A stretch of 64,000 nt of DNA from Viridothelium virens (Eukaryota; Ascomycota; Dothideomycetes; Trypetheliales; Trypetheliaceae), in assembly GCA_010094025.1 (NCBI GenBank), contig ML991843.1:1-64000 (forward strand), in the 5' to 3' direction. Below, in pieces: positions 34,057 to 45,458 of the stretch. The notes under the pieces were generated by a model. The model was not told the DNA's origin. It did not search any database and worked only from the letters and a program-made list of their open reading frames with translations. The translations under genes were made by a program, and so were the position numbers. Within the stretch, counting starts at the first letter, position 1. Each line of letters opens with the position of its first letter.

Positions 34057-35489
34057 ATGGCGACCGAGACGAGCAATAAGCGGGCCTGTACGGGACTTGA
34101 CTGCGCGAATGAGGCCGGGGCTTTGCAGTGTCCTACTTGTCAAAAGATGGGCAAGGATAGTTACTTTTGTTCTCAAGATTGTTTCAAGCGGAACTGGGTC
34201 TGTTAACCTGGGCTTGTTTAGAAGCAAGAGTACGCGCTGACCCGGGCTCAGGGTAACCACAAAACAGTACACAAAACTCAAAGTAATCCAATCCGCAATT
34301 TTCTAGCACCAAATGTTGTATCTAAACCAGATCCAGCTACCGGCCAATACAATCCTTATCCATCCTACGCCTATACCGGACCTCTAAGACCGGTTTATCC
34401 ATTATCACCACGTCGTAAAGTTCCTGAGCGGATACGGCACCCAGACTATGCGAGCGATGGAGTACCACGGTCGGCGCAGACATTTGTTGGTCGAAATAAG
34501 ATCAAGATTTTGGACCATAAGGAACAGCAGGCTATGCGCAAAGTTTGTAGATTGGCCCGAGAAGTGTTAGATATCGCAGCGCGAGAAATAAAACCCGGAG
34601 TAACAACGGATCATATCGATGAAGTAGTACATCAAGCTTGCGTAGAAAGAGATGTGAGCACGCCACTTGAGGTTCATTGACACTATTTGTCCGTGAAGCT
34701 CCAATGACTGATCTCGGGGTTTCAGCTAACAAACATAGTCATATCCGTCACCGTTGAACTACGCACGTTTCCCCAAATCGGTCTGCACATCCCTCAATGA
34801 GGTCATCTGCCACGGTATCCCAGACCAAAGGCCCCTGCAGGATGGTGATATTTTAAACATCGATGTCACCCTGTATCATGGTGGTTTCCATGGTGACCTC
34901 AACGAGACCTATTATGTCGGTGACAAAGCTCTTGCAGATCCGGATTCAGTACGCGTCGTTGAAGCAGCCCGCGAGTGCTTGGATGAAGCAATCAAGCTCG
35001 TGAAGCCTGGAATGCTCTTTCGAGATCCTGGAAATGTCATCGAAAAGCACGCGAAGAGTCGTGGATGCAGTACAATCAAAACATATTGTGGCCACGGTGT
35101 CAACCAGACCTTTCACTGTGCCCCAAATGTTCCGCACTATGCAAAGAACAAAGCGGTCGGAGAAGCAAAACCTGGCATGACATTCACAATCGAGCCAATG
35201 GTTGCGTTAGGTACCTATAAGGACAAGACTTGGCCTGACGACTGGACGAGCGTTACAACGGACGGCAAAAGGTCTGCACAATTTGGTAAGCCCTGGAAAT
35301 TTCTTGTATCTAACATTACTATGAGAAGCTCACTCCTTGCTAGAACACACCCTGCTGGTGACAGAGAAGGGTGTCGATATCCTCACTGCGCGACTCGCAG
35401 ACTCACCTGGTGGACCGGCTCCGAGACCCACGGAAGCTGGGGAGGAGTCAGTTCCAACTACAAATGGGGACAAGGCTACCGAAAACTAA
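34057..35489 (+). CDS. MAP1: Methionine aminopeptidase 1, 4 exons
   Basis: Removes the initiator Met from nascent cytosolic proteins at the ribosome. Model: join(34057..34197,34252..34653,34739..35285,35344..35489), 411 aa. The ATG sits in a perfect GCCACCATGG context. The N-terminus carries the ribosome-associated zinc finger (CTGLDC...CPTC...[11 protein letters not shown], residues 11-46). The pita-bread catalytic domain follows: [12 protein letters not shown], then the metal ligands D223 ([10 protein letters not shown]), D234 (GDLNETY), H307 (TFHCAPN), E333 (FTIEPM) and E364 ([10 protein letters not shown]). E364 spans the last intron, which confirms that junction. The C-terminal tail of about 40 residues is Pro/Thr/Glu-rich. 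All introns are 54-85 nt. Confidence 0.95.
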
Positions 35490-36044
35490 TCAGTATAACT
35501 CTGAACAAGCTTCGGTGCAAGATCATTGTTGAGCATTTTCTCTGAAATTGGCCGGTCTAGCGATTACTGTAAATGTCGTTTTTAGTACAGTCCTCAAATA
35601 GATTGAGCTCTTCTTATGCTTTTACTCATTGCTTGGCCAATGTTATACTTCAATTTTCGCGGTTGTCGTATTAATTGATCGCATGCCAGCTGTGAGGGAG
35701 GAAGCTTGAACGCCAAGCTTTGTCCAGCTGAAAATTGACGAGCAACCGCGTCTCTACGTCACCCAGCCTTCCACCCCTCGTAGCTCACCCACCTCTCTCA
35801 CGCCGCCTTGCCTCGACTACGCTTGCGGATTGCCTATCAGTAGAGAATCCGCTGCTTACAACACTCAGATTCTTGGTCGAATAACCCTTGTCGCTCCCAC
35901 GCCTCTCAAACGTTCAGACTATTGAGACGGAACCTCCGTAAACAAAACTCCGATCGGGCTACCAGAAGCGTCGTTTTGTGAGAAACAGCCGATCAGGCGG
36001 ATAGCATCAGCTTTCTGTACTGGAAGAAACTCTTGAAGATCAAG
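35490..36044. other. Intergenic MAP1 / Erv14
   Basis: 555 bases with nothing coding. The half next to the Erv14 start is C/T-rich, typical of a fungal core promoter and leader. Confidence 0.5.
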
Positions 36045-36662
36045 ATGTCGGGCGAAGCGTGGCTCTACCTCTTGGCGGTACTCATAAATGCCGTCAACCT
36101 TTTCCTACAGGTGTTCTTCACGATCATGTACAGCGATTTGGAATGGTATGTTAATTCCTGCAGTTTTCCGAGAATTGTATTCAGCATCATATTTTGGACA
36201 TATGCTAATGTGACTTGTGGCAGTGACTACATCAATCCCATCGACCTTTGCAACCGCCTGAATCTCTACATCGTCCCTGAAGCCGCCGTACACGCTTTCC
36301 TCACCTCGCTCTTCTTAATAAATGGGTATTGGATCGCGTTAATCCTCAATGTACCGTTACTGGGATGGAATGCATGGAAGTACGTTCATCTCCCCTTCGA
36401 ACTACGGATGTATAGTTGACTGGGCACAATACTAACATGTTGGCAGAATCTACGAGAAACAACACTTGCTTGACGCGACAGAGATCTTCAGGAAGTTGAA
36501 CATCCATAAGAGGGTGCGAATCTTGCGGCTTGTCCCTTGTCTTGCATATACACTGACGCCAAGTCGTAGGAATCGTTCGCCAAACTGGGCTTCCACCTTA
36601 TCATGTTTTTCTTCTATCTGTATTCGATGATCGTTGCCTTGATCAGGGACGAGTCCCATTAA
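36045..36662 (+). CDS. ERV14: Cornichon-family ER cargo receptor Erv14, 4 exons
   Basis: COPII cargo receptor that exports integral membrane proteins from the ER. Model: join(36045..36145,36224..36379,36447..36513,36570..36662), 138 aa, the canonical length. Three hydrophobic segments: [24 protein letters not shown], the [25 protein letters not shown] block, and [18 protein letters not shown]. Family signatures [17 protein letters not shown] (rebuilt across intron 1) and [17 protein letters not shown] are intact. ATG 36045 is the first in frame. Confidence 0.96.
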
Positions 36663-37453
36663 GCATCATTATGATCCTGGAATACAACTTGAATAGTCGA
36701 AAGGCACAATGGACTACAGGATCTGGGGATCCAAGCATTACAGCTCCGGGGCTGGGTGGCATTTGGCTGTACGGTGGGTGGGTGTGCAGATGACACGAGG
36801 GAAGCCACACTCTAAGAGTCTGAGAGTGGACTGAATGAGCATTGGAACGGGCTTTTCAGAGCTGTTGATAAATTTCATTTCTGGGTTGGAGACTTGGGGG
36901 GCCGATAAACGTTCGTCTGATACCTTTTAGAGCGCTTTCCTTCGAATCGCTTCCGCGATTGGTTGTAATGATACATCCAAAGAGAAATATACCCGGCGTA
37001 TCAATCTGCGTAGATACTGTACCTTATCTTACCTCTCATTACCTACTAACGTAGTCATTCTATGGGCGACTCCTCAGATTTGGTGGCTCCGAGGTCACGA
37101 TATAGACGTCACGTGCTCGCGCGAGTTCTTGCTAAGAGACAAGACAGGTAAGGTAAGGTACCTCTGTAGCAGATACCTAAGTCGAATTTGACAACGGACC
37201 ATGAATTTCTCGCTCATCTGCTGGCTTATACGCCTCTTTCTCAGCTATGGCCTGTGCAATCGGCCTGTCGCGATAACAAAAAGACACGCACTCCTAAATT
37301 AGACCCGTCTTCCATTGCCTACCCAAAAACTTCTATGTTTAGAATTAACTTGTATAGAATAGTGCTGAGCCTGTACTTTGTTTTCCATACCGGTTTTCGT
37401 GTATAAATCTCTCTGAGTGCTTTTTAATGATGTTGAGCAGTAAGGTATCCCCA
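36663..37453. other. Intergenic Erv14 3' side up to the MITE-like element
   Basis: About 790 bases, relatively AT-rich, with GGTAAGGTAAGGTACC-type sequence near 37147-37162. A 72-codon frame at 37188 starts at a non-ATG codon (TTG) and has no recognisable motif. I searched it for a missing N-terminal exon of CDC40 and found none. Confidence 0.45.
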
Positions 37454-37696
37454 CACGCGGTTGACAAAAAAAACCCGCACACCGAAACTGGGGGGTGCCT
37501 CGCTGGAAAAGCAGCTACACCTGTAGACTACCTCTATAGGGTACAAATTATTATTCGATAATCTCTTGAGTCTAAAAGGTGGTGAATGTGTAATAGCAGA
37601 CAAGCCTGATGTACATACGTGATCTTTTCTGTCTACTGCGTAGGTATGAAGCACCCCCCAGTTTTTGGTGTGGCGGGTTTTTCTGTCAGTCGCGTG
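37454..37696. mobile_element. MITE-like element, 243 bp, with 48-bp terminal inverted repeats
   Basis: The left arm 37454-37501 and the right arm 37648-37696 are inverted copies with a few mismatches and 1-base gaps. Both start CACGCG at the outer end and share CTGGGGGGTGC near the inner end. The interior (about 146 bp) is AT-rich and non-coding. Both outer ends are followed by CCCCA (37449-37453 and 37697-37701), a candidate 5-bp target-site duplication. This is the structure of a non-autonomous DNA transposon. The superfamily cannot be assigned by eye. It lies 132 bases upstream of the CDC40 start codon, so it is part of that promoter or leader. Confidence 0.75.
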
Positions 37697-37828
37697 CCCC
37701 ACCAAACTTCTGGAACAATCTTTTTATGCTAGCTCGCACTTGACTTCTTGCTCCATACACACCTTCGACCGACTTTGTGCACCGCAAGACCATCTGTATC
37801 GCCACAATCTCTATACATATGAAACAAT

Positions 37829-39196
37829 ATGGCTCTCACGTCAGCGAAAGGCAAAATTCCGACTGGATATGCCGAGGAAGTTGCCCTCAGTGAATCTACG
37901 TTTCGATCCCAATACCGGGCACGGGAAGCCATCGAGGGGCCACCCTCCAAAAAGCGCAAGCGAGAGGGCAAAGGCGATTCGAGCGTGGTCTATGGAGCAG
38001 GAGCATACAAAGGTCCATGGGCAAAGTATGAAGAAGAAAGACCTGATGCCAGTTCAGAGGAAGAGGTAGAAGTGGAAGTGGAGTATGAAGAAGATGAACT
38101 AGAACCGCAGCCCGAAGCGCCAACAAAAGCAGGGACAGCATATGAAGACGATGGGTCAGGCAAAGAATCAACAGAGTTTCACGGAACGGAGATGTACGAT
38201 TATCAAGGCCGTACTTATATGCATGTGCCACAGGATCTGGACATCGATCTCAAAGGGGACCTTGCTGGTCTGAAGAACTACGTTCCCAAGAAGCTTATTC
38301 ACACATGGAAGTCGCATACAAAGCCTATCACTCAGATTCGATTCCTTCCAGATTCTGGACATTTGCTTCTGTCTGCCTCTGCCGATGGTAAGGTGAAGAT
38401 ATGGGACGTTTATCATCAGCGGGAGCTACTACGGACGTACTCCGGCCACAACAAGCTTGTATCCGATATTGATTTCAACAACGATGGTCGTCAATTCCTA
38501 TCAGCATCATATGATCGGCAAATGAAACTTTGGGACACCGAATACGGCAAATGTCTCAACAAATTCACAACTGGCAAAACTCCGCACGTTCTCAGATTCA
38601 ACCCTGATCCATCTCTCAATCACGAATTCATCGCAGGCATGTCGGACAAGAAGATTGTCCAATTCGACACTCGGTCGGGCGAGCTGGTGCAAGAATACGA
38701 CCACCATTTAGGCGCCATCAACACCCTTACCTTCTGCGACGACAACCGCCGTTTCATCTCCACCTCGGACGACAAGTCCCTGCGCGCCTGGGAATACGGC
38801 ATCCCCGTCCCCATCAAATTCATCGCCGAGCCCTACATGTATCCCATGGTGCGCTCCGCCCCTCACCCATCCGGCAAATACGTCGCGTTCCAGTCGTCAG
38901 ACAACCAGATTGTGGTCTACGCGGCTACAGACCGCTTCCGACAGAATCGCAAGAAGGGGTTCCGAGGGCACAACAATGCGGGTTATGCAATCGACGTGGC
39001 GATCAGTCCGGATGGCGACATTGTGACGAGTGGTGATAGCGCAGGGTTCGTCTGCTTTTGGGACTGGAAAACGGGCAAGATGTGGCATAAGATTCAGGCA
39101 AGCGATGGGGCAGTAGTCGCTTGTGCATGGCATCCAAGGGAGACGAGCAAGGTGGTGACGGGGGCGCTGGATGGGACGCTGAAGTATTGGGACTGA
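37829..39196 (+). CDS. CDC40: Pre-mRNA splicing factor Cdc40/Prp17, single exon
   Basis: WD40 protein of the spliceosome needed for the second step of splicing. 455 aa without intron. The N-terminal third is charged: IPTGYAEEVALSESTFRSQYRAR, then a basic KKRKREGKG patch and an acidic stretch (SSEEEVEVEVEYEEDE). The conserved linker TYMHVPQDLDIDLKGDLAGLKNYVPKKLIHTWKSHTKPITQIRF leads into seven WD40 blades (SASADGKVKIWD, SASYDRQMKLWD, STSDDKSLRAWEY, TSGDSAGFVCFWD, TGALDGTLKYWD). Many filamentous-fungal and metazoan homologues carry roughly 80-110 more N-terminal residues before the TGYAEE motif; here the ATG is 12 residues before it. Yeast Cdc40 is also about this length, so the short form may be genuine. 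A MITE-like insertion sits just upstream. Confidence 0.92.
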   Translation: MALTSAKGKIPTGYAEEVALSESTFRSQYRAREAIEGPPSKKRKREGKGDSSVVYGAGAYKGPWAKYEEERPDASSEEEVEVEVEYEEDELEPQPEAPTKAGTAYEDDGSGKESTEFHGTEMYDYQGRTYMHVPQDLDIDLKGDLAGLKNYVPKKLIHTWKSHTKPITQIRFLPDSGHLLLSASADGKVKIWDVYHQRELLRTYSGHNKLVSDIDFNNDGRQFLSASYDRQMKLWDTEYGKCLNKFTTGKTPHVLRFNPDPSLNHEFIAGMSDKKIVQFDTRSGELVQEYDHHLGAINTLTFCDDNRRFISTSDDKSLRAWEYGIPVPIKFIAEPYMYPMVRSAPHPSGKYVAFQSSDNQIVVYAATDRFRQNRKKGFRGHNNAGYAIDVAISPDGDIVTSGDSAGFVCFWDWKTGKMWHKIQASDGAVVACAWHPRETSKVVTGALDGTLKYWD

Positions 39197-40649
39197 ATTA
39201 CGCATGGATATCTTGGTGTAACAATTGTCGCAATGGTTGCAATCAAAGTTGCAATCACAGTTGCAATCGCGATCTTCTTGCTCCCACCTATTGATGATCG
39301 GGTAGGAAGTAGACTCAGTGTGAGGTCTGCCCTGTTTCCGTCACGAATAGAAAGTTCTGGAGGTCCCAAAGATTTGGGACGGAACCCTTGGAGTGGTTGT
39401 TCAAAAGGCGACCTGCAGTAAGCTTATTCCCAAGCTCGTATGCTGTGTAACCAGGAAAATTGCCGCATACCAGGGTACTCGATGCTTTTTTCGACTGCAC
39501 TTCAAGCAAATCATCACTGATAGGGCTCACTTCAGACGGTGAGGGTGCTCATCAGTAGATCTGCGCAATCAGATACGTCATAGCTCTTACTAGCGGTACA
39601 TTTCTTATCGGGCACGTCGATACAATTTGCCATACACTCGTTTTTTAATTCCAGGTCCACAATTCTGTGACAGCTTCAACCTTGCCGTAAATACAGATTT
39701 TAGTCTTCCACATGCTTAATGTGCCTTCGATCTACATTCATGCATATCAAGTCGGTCAAGCGAGAGCTTGCGGGCACCGCGGGGTTAGGCAGTCAAGTGT
39801 GGAGGCTGGGCCTTTCCGAACGTGATTGGAGAGTCATATGAGCAAATATCTGGCTGGACTTGTCGTATATCTCATCCAACCGGGATGATGAGACACAGTC
39901 GAAAGCGAGTGCTAGAATTACTGACAGTGTTCACGAGACCCAATGGGCGGCGTATCCATCCCCACGCGGCCAGTGCTACCGCTTGGCACAGTTGGTACCG
40001 GTACCATACCAGTGATGATGGGAGGCGGTAAGAGATGGGATACTGAGGACACTGCGCCAGAATGGTCAGAAGGAACCGCTGAAGCAGTCCAGCCAGAGGC
40101 TGAGCATCAGATAGATGCTCAAGTGATGTTGGTGCCCGAAAGATTCGGTGGTGGCCGGGACCCAATAAGGCCGCGGGGAGGGTTGGAGATCCCTGGTCAT
40201 TCCGCAACCGCCTTTGTGATCCCCCATCATTGAAGAAAGCTGTCAACAAGCATTTCTGGCCAACATAAGGCTCCCTACTCCGCATCTAGCTTGCCTACCC
40301 GCCCTTATCTTTAGCATGTCTAGCTCAGCTGCTGCTCCGAGAATTGACACCACGTTGCAGGCCCTGCCTGCGGACCCCGGACCTAGCTCCGTCCTGCAAA
40401 AGGACCACTTTATATGAATGTAGTGCCCCCACACCTGTCATCTGCTCGAGGACAATAACGGCACCCGTCCACACACACGTGTTTCATCTTGGACTGTCGT
40501 GTCAAGTTCCAAGAGTGTGTAGCTGTGTCCCTCGTTTCTGCTACTTACGTGTGGCTGTTCCACTCATATAATTACTCGGTTCAGCGTTTTGGATACGGTC
40601 ACAGTACATGTACTTTACTGAGCTTTGTACTTATTAGCAGAGCGCGACA
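39197..40649. other. Intergenic CDC40 / MFS transporter
   Basis: 1.45 kb. Frames at 39822-40285 on both strands have odd composition and no motif. It carries a 12-bp tandem repeat close to the CDC40 stop and GGTACCGGTACC near 39994. No gene supported. Confidence 0.5.
39236..39271 (+). repeat. 12-bp tandem repeat, 3 units
   Basis: Three diverged units of GTTGCAATCAMA (39236-39247, 39248-39259, 39260-39271), differing only in their last bases. Located 40 bases past the CDC40 stop, so probably in its 3' untranslated region. Confidence 0.8.
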
Positions 40650-43271
40650 ATGTCGTCCACGAACGAGAAACCGGAGAACAGCCATACTCTTCCCCAGGCT
40701 GAAAGTCAGGCTCCCACAGCTGAGTCAAGAGGCTCGAGATTCGCGTTCTGGAAAAGGCCATCGAAGTCTATTCAGCCTGAGCAGAGGGGGGGCAATTCAT
40801 CAGATGAGGATGGAGAGCCCAAGGCTCCAATTGCAAAATCCAGCCTTGGGATTCTCAACGACAGGTTTACGGATGAAGTACCAGGTAAATACAAGCCCTT
40901 CGCACGGAAACAGTTCATCTTGGCCTTAGACTGGAGGAATCATTGGCTAACTCAATGGTAGGCTCGGTTTTGCTGCTTTCAGGGCTCTCAGAGCACAATG
41001 AACCTTTGGGTATGCGTCATGCTCCCGAGAGAACCTCTTCGTCATCATTACCATCTCCGTACCCACCGTCCATGAGGAGCGCGTCGAGTCGTAGGACGTC
41101 TATACCCGAGACAAAGCGGACAGCGGATGGCAAGATCATTCTAGATCCACAACCAGATACATCATTGAACGATCCATTAAATTGGGCCTCATGGCGGAGA
41201 GATCTGGCATTGTTGGCAATCGGCTTCTATAGCATGCTCGGAGGTGGCATGACGCCAGTCCTGGCTGCTGGATTTACGAACGTGGCTCAGACCTACAACG
41301 TTTCTGTGCCAAGGGTTGCGCTTACAACCGGTCTGTATATGATGGGTCTTGGTGTTAGCAATGTCATCATGTCACCCACCGCCATCTTGTGGGGCAAACG
41401 TCCAGTTTATTTGCTTGGCGGATTTCTGTTCATTGTTTCGGCAATTTGGTGTGCAGTTTCACCTAATTACGCTTCTTTGGTAGTTGCTCGTATCTTCATG
41501 GGCCTTGGTGTCGCTCCTGTGGAGTGTCTCCCTTCTGCGTCAGTCGCCGAGATTTTCTTTCTGCACGAGCGAGCATACCGTTTGGGTATATATACGCTTT
41601 TGTTGCTTGGAGGGAAGAATCTGATCCCCTTGGTGAGCGCGGCAATCATTGAGACGCTGGGCTGGCGGTAAGTTCTTCGTCACGAACAAGAAACAACAAT
41701 GTCTGATTGACTTATTCCTATCTAGGTGGGTGTTTTGGATTGTGGCGATCGTCGTCGGCTTCAGTACTACCTTAATATTTCTGTTTGTTCCAGAGACATT
41801 TTGGGATCGGACTCCACGATCACATAAACATCACCGAAAGCAGGGCAATCCAAGCCATCATTCGCTCACTTCCTTATTCAGCAATAGACACAGGAGTGTG
41901 GATCCTTCAGCTGTCGGAAGGAAACCCCGCAAGGACACGGTAAATCTTCAAGATCCAGCAGAAGAGTCTGAAATTGCCCAAAGGCGCCAGGAGAAGAAAG
42001 CTCATCACGTCGGATTTGCAGACGAAGCCGCAGCCGACTCTCATGAGAAGGATGACCAGAAATCGACCGGAAGCACCCCTACTTTACACGACGCCCAGGA
42101 AGTGCCGGAAATTGCCATCTCATCTCCACCTCAATCCAATGGCTCCCATCCGCAAGGAGACGCCAGTATTCCGGTGACTCCAGATGCTAGGCCGGATCTC
42201 AAGGTCAACACTAACGCCGAAGAGGGCAATGACTACCTTAACGCCTTTGATGTGCCTCCGGCAAAAGATGAAGAGGTTGGCCAGCCAGAGCTTGATGCTG
42301 CAGGTTTGTCTCAGCCTCCTTCTGCTGAGCGCGGCCGCCTCCGATCTACTAAACACCATACTGCAACCCCCTACCCCGAGCAAGGCTCCGCTGTGACACC
42401 AATGACGGTGAATCCTGACGGCAGCATTCCATATACCACACAACTGCGCGGTCAGCCCCCTAAGTCGTATGTCCAGACCCTCAGGCCGTTCAGTGGACGT
42501 CTAAGTCGAGATAAATGGTGGAAGGCCGCCATTCGGCCCTTCATCCTTTTCGCATACCCAAGCGTGCTCTGGAGCGCTATGGTGTACGCTCTTAGTGTTG
42601 GCTGGCTGATTGTGCTTTCCGAATCGATCACGACTATCTATCGTGACAAGACTACTTACAATTTCAGTGCGCTTGGCAGCGGTCTGGTATATCTAAGTCC
42701 CTTCATCGGCGGTATACTTGGTACTGCGGTAGCTGGCAAGGTGTCTGACTTCATCGTGCGTTACATGTCTAAGCGTAATGACGGTATCTATGAGCCGGAA
42801 TTCCGTCTTGTGATGGCGATTCCTGTTATGTTGAGCACTGTTATCGGACTGATGGGGTTTGGCTGGTCCGCTCAGGAAAAGGATGCCTGGATCGTACCCA
42901 CTCTCTTCTTTGGCATTATTAGCTTTGGTTGTACTTTGGGTAGTACGACCGCCATTACTTTTGTTGTGGATAGTTATCGTCAATATGCGGGCGAGGCGCT
43001 GGTCACACTTAATTTCTCCAAGAGTGAGATTTTCCTTGACATTCTGAATTATCGAGACATATTTTGCTAACGAGAACTCACAGATATCTTCCATGGGCTG
43101 GTATTCTCTCTTTTCTTCAATTCTTGGCTTCAAGACGATGGACCGAAAAAGGTCTTCCTCGCACTTGGTGGAATCCAGCTAGGATTCCTTTTTCTCACAA
43201 TTCCTATGTATATTTACGGCAAGCGAGCGAGGATGTGGACTGTACGAAAGAATTTGATGGAGAAATTTTGA
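40650..43271 (+). CDS. MFS transporter (DHA1-like) with very long central loop, 4 exons
   Basis: Model: join(40650..40884,40983..41667,41726..43023,43084..43271), 801 aa. A hydrophilic N-terminus of about 140 residues is followed by DPLNWASWRRDLALLAIGFYSML, which opens the first six helices; GLYMMGLGVSNVIMSPTAILWGKRPVYL carries the MFS loop 2-3 signature. After helix 6 there is a cytoplasmic loop of more than 200 residues, rich in charged and Ser/Pro residues. The second half restarts at IRPFILFAYPSVLWSAMVYAL and ends IYGKRARMWTVRKNLMEKF. Intron 1 (98 nt) is supported by a GGCTAAC branch point; the other donors GTAAGT and GTGAGA are good, and NFSK|NIFHG is rebuilt by intron 3. The substrate cannot be read from sequence. 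The next gene is a possible oxygenase in the same direction. Confidence 0.88.
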
Positions 43272-43589
43272 AGGGATATGTTGGAGATCAGTCACACTTG
43301 TCCATGCTATCGAGATCTTTGGCAAATGGCTTGCAATGTTATCAGATATGTGGGCATGATAGAAAACCGAGTTGGATAGGACATTTAACAACATGGCTTC
43401 CTGACAGGTAATGATAATAAGAATCCACTGCGGTCTATTATTCCCTCTATTTTTCCCGATCTAAAAGGAGAAAGATGTCTCTTTTGTTCTTGTTTGCTCC
43501 CACATAAGCGAGGAGAGGTTACTGCATTCCAGGAAGAGCCGTCTATAAGCGGTGTCTCCGGTCGTGAACCCGAGAGCGACTCCTCAGAG
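43272..43589. other. Spacer MFS / MpaB-like gene
   Basis: 318 bases. An ATG at 43475 opens only an 11-codon frame. Nothing else seen. Confidence 0.45.
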
Positions 43590-44921
43590 ATGGTTAATGA
43601 ACCAGCATCGAATTCTCCAACCATGCAATACGTTTTCGCGGTCCTGATATTGCTTTACGTTGGAGTCGTAGCTAGTCTACGGTGCCGCAGAGCACATGGT
43701 TTTTACAAGAAATACAGCATTGAATCTCGAGGTGACTTTGCGCGTCTCACAGCTGATCAAGCGCAAATGATATTGAAGGATCTTGCCGAGCTTGAGTTTA
43801 ATGAGTCTTTCCATGACTTTTGCGCTCTTCAAAGTCCGTAAATACAGCCTTCCTTGATCAGATTCATACTAATCTCCATGGACAAGACGTACGGCGTTCC
43901 AACCATTTCTTCTGTACTCGTTGGCACAGGAGAACTGAAGAACCTTGAGACTGCCTCTAAGCGGACTGCAGACACTGGTGTTCTGCTTCTAGAATTTGCC
44001 CTCAATAAACCTTCTTCAAAACGCTCGACCGACGCTGTCGCACGGATGAATTACCTTCATAGCCGTTACCAGCGAGCAGGCAAGATCCTTGATTCGGATA
44101 TGTTGTACACGCTAAGTTTATTCGCTTTGGAGACTATCCGGTGGATTGAGCGCTACGAATGGCGTCTCATGACTGACCTTGAGCGTTGCGCAAGCGGGAC
44201 ATTCTGGAAGGCTGTGGGAGATGATATGCAAATATCTTACGAGGCCTTGCCCTCCTACAAGACTGGCTGGCGGGATGGTCTTCACTGGCTAGAAGAAATC
44301 GAAGAGTGGAGTCTGGGATATGAAGCCGAAAAGACGGTTCCGGCGGATGTCAATAATCGCTTGGCGCAAGCCCATATCGCCAATCTTTTCTACGATCTGC
44401 CGCCCCGGCATCGTGTCATTCCGGAGAAAGTAGTCGCTGTATTGGTTGGGGAGAGACTTCGAAAAGCTATGCAGTAAGTGGGGCGTTGGTCGCTATTGAT
44501 ATCCAGGAGTACTCACGACCGCAGACTTCTCGAACCTTCGCCGACATACCATTGGATTGTCAAAGCCATATTTTCTGGCCGCAAGTATCTGCTTCGCTAC
44601 TTTGCATTGCCCCGCTATGAATTCTCACGAAAGAACTATATCTCCAAAAGCCCTGATATGAGGTCTGGGAAATACAACCTTAAAGATTATCTGTCATATC
44701 CGTGGTACGTGGAACCTTCTACAGCTGTGCGATGGCAACCAAAAACATTGATATATTGGGCTCTGGGTTGTAAGATCCCAGGTGACGATGGTGATAAATA
44801 TCATCCGGATGGTTATACAATCTCCGAGGTTGGACCAAAATTTGAGCGTGGGCGAGGGCTGGCTGAAATGGAGTTGGACAGACAACGCATGAGCGTGCAA
44901 GGAGGATGTCCTTTTCCATAG
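43590..44921 (+). pseudogene. MpaB-type (DUF2236) ER-bound oxygenase gene with an apparent frameshift
   Basis: Homologue of the ER-bound oxygenase family of MpaB' (mycophenolic acid pathway) and rubber oxygenase. ATG 43590 gives a short leader, then a membrane anchor (YVFAVLILLYVGVVASL) and FYKKYSIESRGDFARLTADQAQMILKDLAELEF. After LEF (near 43797) family sequence continues in the next frame: MSLSMTFALFK up to the donor at 43834. Exon 2 (43887-44473) continues TYGVPTISSVLVGTGEL, with NYLHSRYQRAGKILDSDMLYTLSLFALE and RCASGTFWKAVGDDM. Exon 3 (44525-44921) ends GPKFERGRGLAEME...GGCPFP. So one inserted base or two lost bases near 43797-43801 break the frame; no intron can explain it in so short a space. 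Everything else is full length, suggesting a young pseudogene or a sequence error. Introns: 53 and 51 nt. Confidence 0.7.
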
Positions 44922-45458
44922 TCTTCCTTGCTAGTTGATAAAACGTGCACATCATCGGTGGCGTTAACTGAGTGGGCACTCTAGCTTTGAACGGATGGGA
45001 TTTAGCTTACGAAAGGGAGTCCACAAGCAATGAGCATACCTCTATCACAAACTTATAGAGTACCGTATTGAGCATACTATTCAGCTCCTTCTATCGTATC
45101 AAAATACATTCATCTTACGTGGATCATCGTTCTGAGATACTCTTTCTATAATTTCCTACTTCGCTACATTACAAACGTAGTTGAGTGCTTATGACGCCTA
45201 TGGCCAACAATTTGACCGAAACAACCTTTGGACCCAGTCATCCTTCTCTTGCCCCTCCAGCCCCAGCATGACTCCTTAATACCGGGCCACCCCAAGGGGA
45301 CCGGTCTGCAGCTATTTAATCTACTTCGATCTCTCCCAGGTACTGCTTCACCTATACTACGAATTCATCCCGTTGAGGGGTAAGAACGACGTTGGCTAGG
45401 CGATTCAACTGGATCATACTACGCTTCCGTCATCGCATCATCGCGCGTCCGGCTCGAC
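44922..45458. other. Intergenic MpaB-like / MAG2
   Basis: 537 bases without a coding frame. The part before the MAG2 start is C/T-rich, as expected for a promoter. Confidence 0.5.

Noticed and set aside
37424-37705. 93-codon minus frame over the MITE-like element
   Set aside because: It spans both inverted arms of the element and has no motif; explained by the repeat.
39822-40285. Overlapping frames on both strands upstream of the MFS gene
   Set aside because: Non-ATG starts, odd composition, no recognisable family and no consistent splice partners.
40885-40982. Reading through 40885-40961 as coding in the MFS gene
   Set aside because: It would require a 25-nt intron next to it; the 98-nt intron with a GGCTAAC branch point keeps frame.
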